Source of the DNA: Haematococcus lacustris
Taxonomy: Eukaryota; Chlorophyta; Chlorophyceae; Chlamydomonadales; Haematococcaceae
DNA length: 64,000 nucleotides
Direction of reading: 5' to 3'
NCBI GenBank assembly: GCA_030144725.1
Contig: JASKMD010000030.1
Coordinates: 902,525-966,524 of the forward strand
The notes below the pieces were generated by a model. The model was not told the DNA's origin. It searched no databases and saw only the letters and a list, made by a program, of their open reading frames with translations. This document shows positions 61,318 to 64,000 of this stretch, in pieces (the stretch's first letter is position 1; each line of letters starts with the position of its first letter). The position numbers and the translations under genes are program-made.

Positions 61318-61600
61318 CAGGCTTGTGAAAACTGCACATTTTTGTTCAGGTGATCACGTTTCAAGTGAAATTGCCGGGTACAGCCCCCGGTCGGTCCGCA
61401 GCGCAATGGCAGCAGCAGCCAGCAGGCAACCAGCGACTCGCCTCAGCGCGAACTGCCCGGGCTCTAGTCGCTGCCATCACAAGGAGCCCGGCGCAGCCTC
61501 TCTCAACCGCAACCGCCCTGCCAACCGCACTCACTCGATTTCGCTGGCGTGGAAATCTTTGCGTGAATTGCGGCCCGCGGCCCGCGTCGCGACCCTAACA
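61318..61600 (+). mobile_element. Truncated 5' end of an hAT element (relative of 27446)
   Basis: Begins with the same CAGGCTTGTGAAAA end as the hAT element at 27446. It continues with related 5' untranslated sequence and an ATG at 61406, with the homologous ACCAGCGACTCGCC and GAGCTCTAGTCGCTGC-like blocks. Similarity fades after about 61560. No right end is present. Confidence 0.7.
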
Positions 61601-62860
61601 GTTTAGAGGGGCGGGAGCAATTGCGACCAGTGCGGCGGGGTGTACAAGCTTACTGCAGGCGAACCGAGTAGCTAAGAAGGCCATGTAACATAACCGGCAA
61701 TGTATGTACATGGGATTTATACACATAACATAACAATGTAACATGTAACGCAACACAAATCCAGATGCTCCCTACAGGTTACCCACAGTTTGTTTTGTTT
61801 GTCTGGTCATGTGAGTCTGTCCTGCTGCCCTATACTACGAAATGAAACGTAAAAAGGGTGTGGCTGAGCTCAAGTAATGGTTTGAGTTAGGCCAAGGACA
61901 CCTGCCGTACTTATGTAGGTGTTCTGCGTACACCTTGCATACTGTTGCATACTGTGGGGTATCTGCGTACAAGCTGCACAGCACCTACATCGCTGGGGCC
62001 ATAAATCGAGCCAACGGAGACGGAGCCCCTACAGGTGAAAAGTTGAAAAGTTGGGCCGCTGAGCGCGATAGCTGTTCGCTAATCACAGCCCCACTAAGCA
62101 GGCCATTCCTGGCACAACGCGACCGGAATACTCAACACCCAGCCCGCCCCGGCACAGGTGCACATCAGGCCGTGCAGCCCGCTAGCCTCGCGCTGGTGAG
62201 CTGCACCGCCCTGCGCTGAAAAACTCTTCAAGATTAGTCAGATAGTTATCAGGGGTGCAGCCAATGGCGGGGGTGACCCTGTGCCGTGAAGGTCGTCAAG
62301 AAGGGAAACTTCCTCTCCCTGATTTCGCGGCCATGCATGCCCTATTGGCGGAGCAAGCGCAGCAGCAAATGGTGATCTGGATGTGGAGAACAGCTTTCGT
62401 CCCGGTCATGAGACCATGTCCGGACCGGTCCGGTCCGGCCATGAGATCTTGTCCGGTCCGGTCCGGTCATGAGTCCTTGTTTAACCTGACTGACGGCCTA
62501 AGCGTCATTGGATATGGATCATTGATTGGAGTGGTGGTTGGGAAGAAGCCGGCCATGCACGTCATATTCTACGAAACGCTCAATCTGGCAGGGCAAGCGC
62601 AGCAGCGAATGTTGGTCCAGGGTCGAAGGCTTGCAGGTGCGCAGTCATCATGATGGTGATCGCCATTCTATCATCCACGCCGTACTGCCGCCCGCGCTAC
62701 ACTCCCTCCGCGCACCCAACTCAACGGCGGCACGCTGGCGTGAGCGAGCAAGGAGACAGGGGCAGCATCTTAGCCAAGGCCCGCCGCAGCCTTGATGTCG
62801 CTCATTGTCACGGCAGGGCCGCGTAGCTGCCCGCCGTCCTCCCAAACTCTCCTTGTCCGC
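61601..62860. other. Intergenic region without supported gene
   Basis: Contains ACATAACAT/AACATGTAAC repeats at 61685-61755 and a GTCCGG-rich tandem palindrome at about 62416-62470. Two copies of CAAGCGCAGCAGC(A/G)AATG lie near 62354 and 62594. Plus-strand frames here lack recognisable motifs. Confidence 0.35.
62416..62470. repeat. Tandem (GGTCCGGTCC)n / CATGAGACC palindromic repeat
   Basis: Three imperfect copies of a unit with CATGAG(A/T), then (G)TCCGG(A/T)CCGGTCCGG. The GGTCCGGACC core is self-complementary. Confidence 0.75.
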
Positions 62861-63154
62861 CTACAAGCGCTGGGCCAGGCGCGAGGCCTTGTCATGTAAA
62901 ATGGCGATGGCCTGCTCCAAGAGCACCTCGGGCGGTAGCACCCCGCTGCTCTCGATGGTGAAGATGAAGTAGTCCTTGCGCTTGCGCAGCTGTATGCACT
63001 CCGCGACGCAGGGCGTGTCCAGAAGCACGCGCACCTTCTCCAAGTGCTGCTCGTGTTCACGAGCATTACCCACTTCAATTTTTCCTGACGCGTCCTGGGT
63101 GATCAAGCCCGGGGCGGCGGCCAGCAGCAAAGCCGCGGCCTCAGAGCTTGGCTC
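62861..63154 (-). CDS. POLR1C: RNA polymerase I/III subunit AC40 (RPAC1/POLR1C), last exon
   Basis: 97 codons from a TGCAG acceptor to TAG at 62861. The exon contains KIEVGNAREHEQHLEKVRVL, RKRKDYFIFTIESSGVLP and VLLEQAIAILHDKASR. The FIFTIES-G--PPEVLLEQAIAIL pattern is the C-terminal alpha-like dimerisation region of AC40, shared with RPB3 but closer to AC40. AC40 pairs with AC19 in the assembly platform of RNA polymerases I and III. Upstream exons are not visible in the remaining 850 bp, so the preceding intron is long or the gene continues outside the window. Confidence 0.85.
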   Translation of the reverse strand, partial: EPSSEAAALLLAAAPGLITQDASGKIEVGNAREHEQHLEKVRVLLDTPCVAECIQLRKRKDYFIFTIESSGVLPPEVLLEQAIAILHDKASRLAQRL

Positions 63155-64000
63155 CTGCACCGGTACAGACCGGGAAGCAGGCGTCTAAGATTAGTGCATC
63201 AGAAGGGATCTAAGGATGACACTGCAGGGATGAGGTCACGGGGACTAACGACCTACAGAGGCAGTGTGATGTACGAAGGTGCACAGATGCCGGGATGAGG
63301 GCATGGGGGTCAACACCCAAGGTAGAGCCACTGAGAAGGTGAACGCTGTGAGGATGTAGATAAGTCGATATGTGAATGGGTAGCTCAATCTTGTGAGCTG
63401 CCACCAGGGTCAAGCCATATGGATTCAACCAGGCAATCGACACAGTGGGCCATGGAGTCAATCTGTGGCAAGCTGACTGGCATGACCATGGCAGGGGAAG
63501 CAGCGTGCCGCATAGACAACCGCTAACCGACTGAGTGCACAAGGAGTGTGGCAGGCATCCCAGTCTGGTAGCCAGCGTCGTGCCAGCATTGCTGGCTGAC
63601 ACAACATGGCCTTTTGCACGGTGCATGTGCTTTGAGCCGAGTGTGGGCGCTGGGCTGTGCCAGTTGAGAGTCAGGCAGTGAAGGTGGATGGCATTGTAGA
63701 GACAGCGCGGCGCAACAGTCAGCTGAGAGCCTACAGCTGGACAAGAAGACCGGGCTGAGTGCAGGTTTGGGGTATTGGCACAGCTCTCCCCTGCTGGCAC
63801 TAGTGCATGCCGTGGCGCATCCACTGCAACGCATTGCATTGACAGCAAAGCCTCCATGTGCCATGATTTGCCACGGCACGCCACTGCTGTAATGGTGTGT
63901 CCCTGGTTGTGTTGGTTGTGTTGGTTGTGATGGTGGTGGTGGTGATGGTTGTAAGAGGTTGTTGGCTACAGCCAGGTCTGTCCCTCAGCTACCAGGGTTG
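63155..64000. other. Probable intron of the AC40 gene
   Basis: No exon of AC40 or other gene is recognisable on either strand. It contains a dispersed 40-bp repeat (63306-63345) and a (GGTTGTGTT)n run at about 63905-63930. Long minus-strand frames here have random composition. Confidence 0.4.

Noticed and set aside
63210..63884. 224-codon minus-strand ORF upstream of the AC40 exon
   Set aside because: Random composition, no AC40 similarity; most likely intron.

Overview
This window is nuclear DNA from a eukaryote, most likely a chlorophycean green alga. A Haematococcus-like volvocalean is my best guess. The reasons are the GC-rich, intron-dense genes with standard GT-AG borders, candidate TGTAA poly(A) signals, an octotricopeptide-repeat (OPR) protein of the kind expanded in chlorophyte algae, and abundant (CAGG)n, (CCCCTG)n and (CTG)n arrays. 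There are no operons, ribosome binding sites or prokaryotic features. All gene models below were built by hand from splice sites, reading-frame continuity and family motifs. Exon coordinates are given so they can be tested against RNA-seq.

Left arm (1-26.6 kb). A partial unrecognised gene (-) leaves the window at the left edge. Head-to-head with it is a 13-exon OPR gene (+, 1434-10424), probably a chloroplast RNA factor. Next comes a divergent pair of hotdog-fold acyl-thioester enzymes whose likely start codons are only about 77 bp apart: a MaoC-like hydratase/dehydratase (-, 11829-13181) and a double-hotdog acyl-CoA thioesterase (+, 13259-18925). The thioesterase model needs an 8-nt microexon. 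Converging on it is a 15-exon ankyrin-repeat protein kinase (-, 20022-26645) of the plant ILK/Raf-like type.

Middle (26.6-37.6 kb). This part is gene-poor and repeat-rich. It holds a broken hAT DNA transposon (27446-30299), two overlapping antisense hypothetical ORFs, a nested foldback repeat cluster with a near-identical 695-bp duplication (31581-34022), a further large hairpin, and two elements bounded by terminal inverted repeats (34849-35622; 36007-37221, the latter with a 7-bp target duplication).

Right arm (37.6-58.8 kb). An unrecognised 7-exon gene (-, 37614-40445) is divergent from a protein-kinase-fold small-molecule kinase of the APH/homoserine-kinase type (+, about 41424-46574). 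That gene converges, with only 84 bp between stop codons, on an ApaH-like metallophosphatase (-, 46659-49313). In tandem behind the phosphatase lies the exosome subunit CSL4 (-, 49973-52344). Divergent from CSL4 is a 1016-residue RING-CH (MARCH-type) E3-ligase candidate (+, 52895-58804).

Right end (58.8-64 kb). More repeats follow: a 983-bp terminal-inverted-repeat element, the second copy of a dispersed ORF-bearing repeat, and a fragment of the hAT 5' end. The last feature is the final exon of the Pol I/III subunit AC40 (POLR1C) on the minus strand. No rRNA, tRNA or CRISPR feature could be supported.
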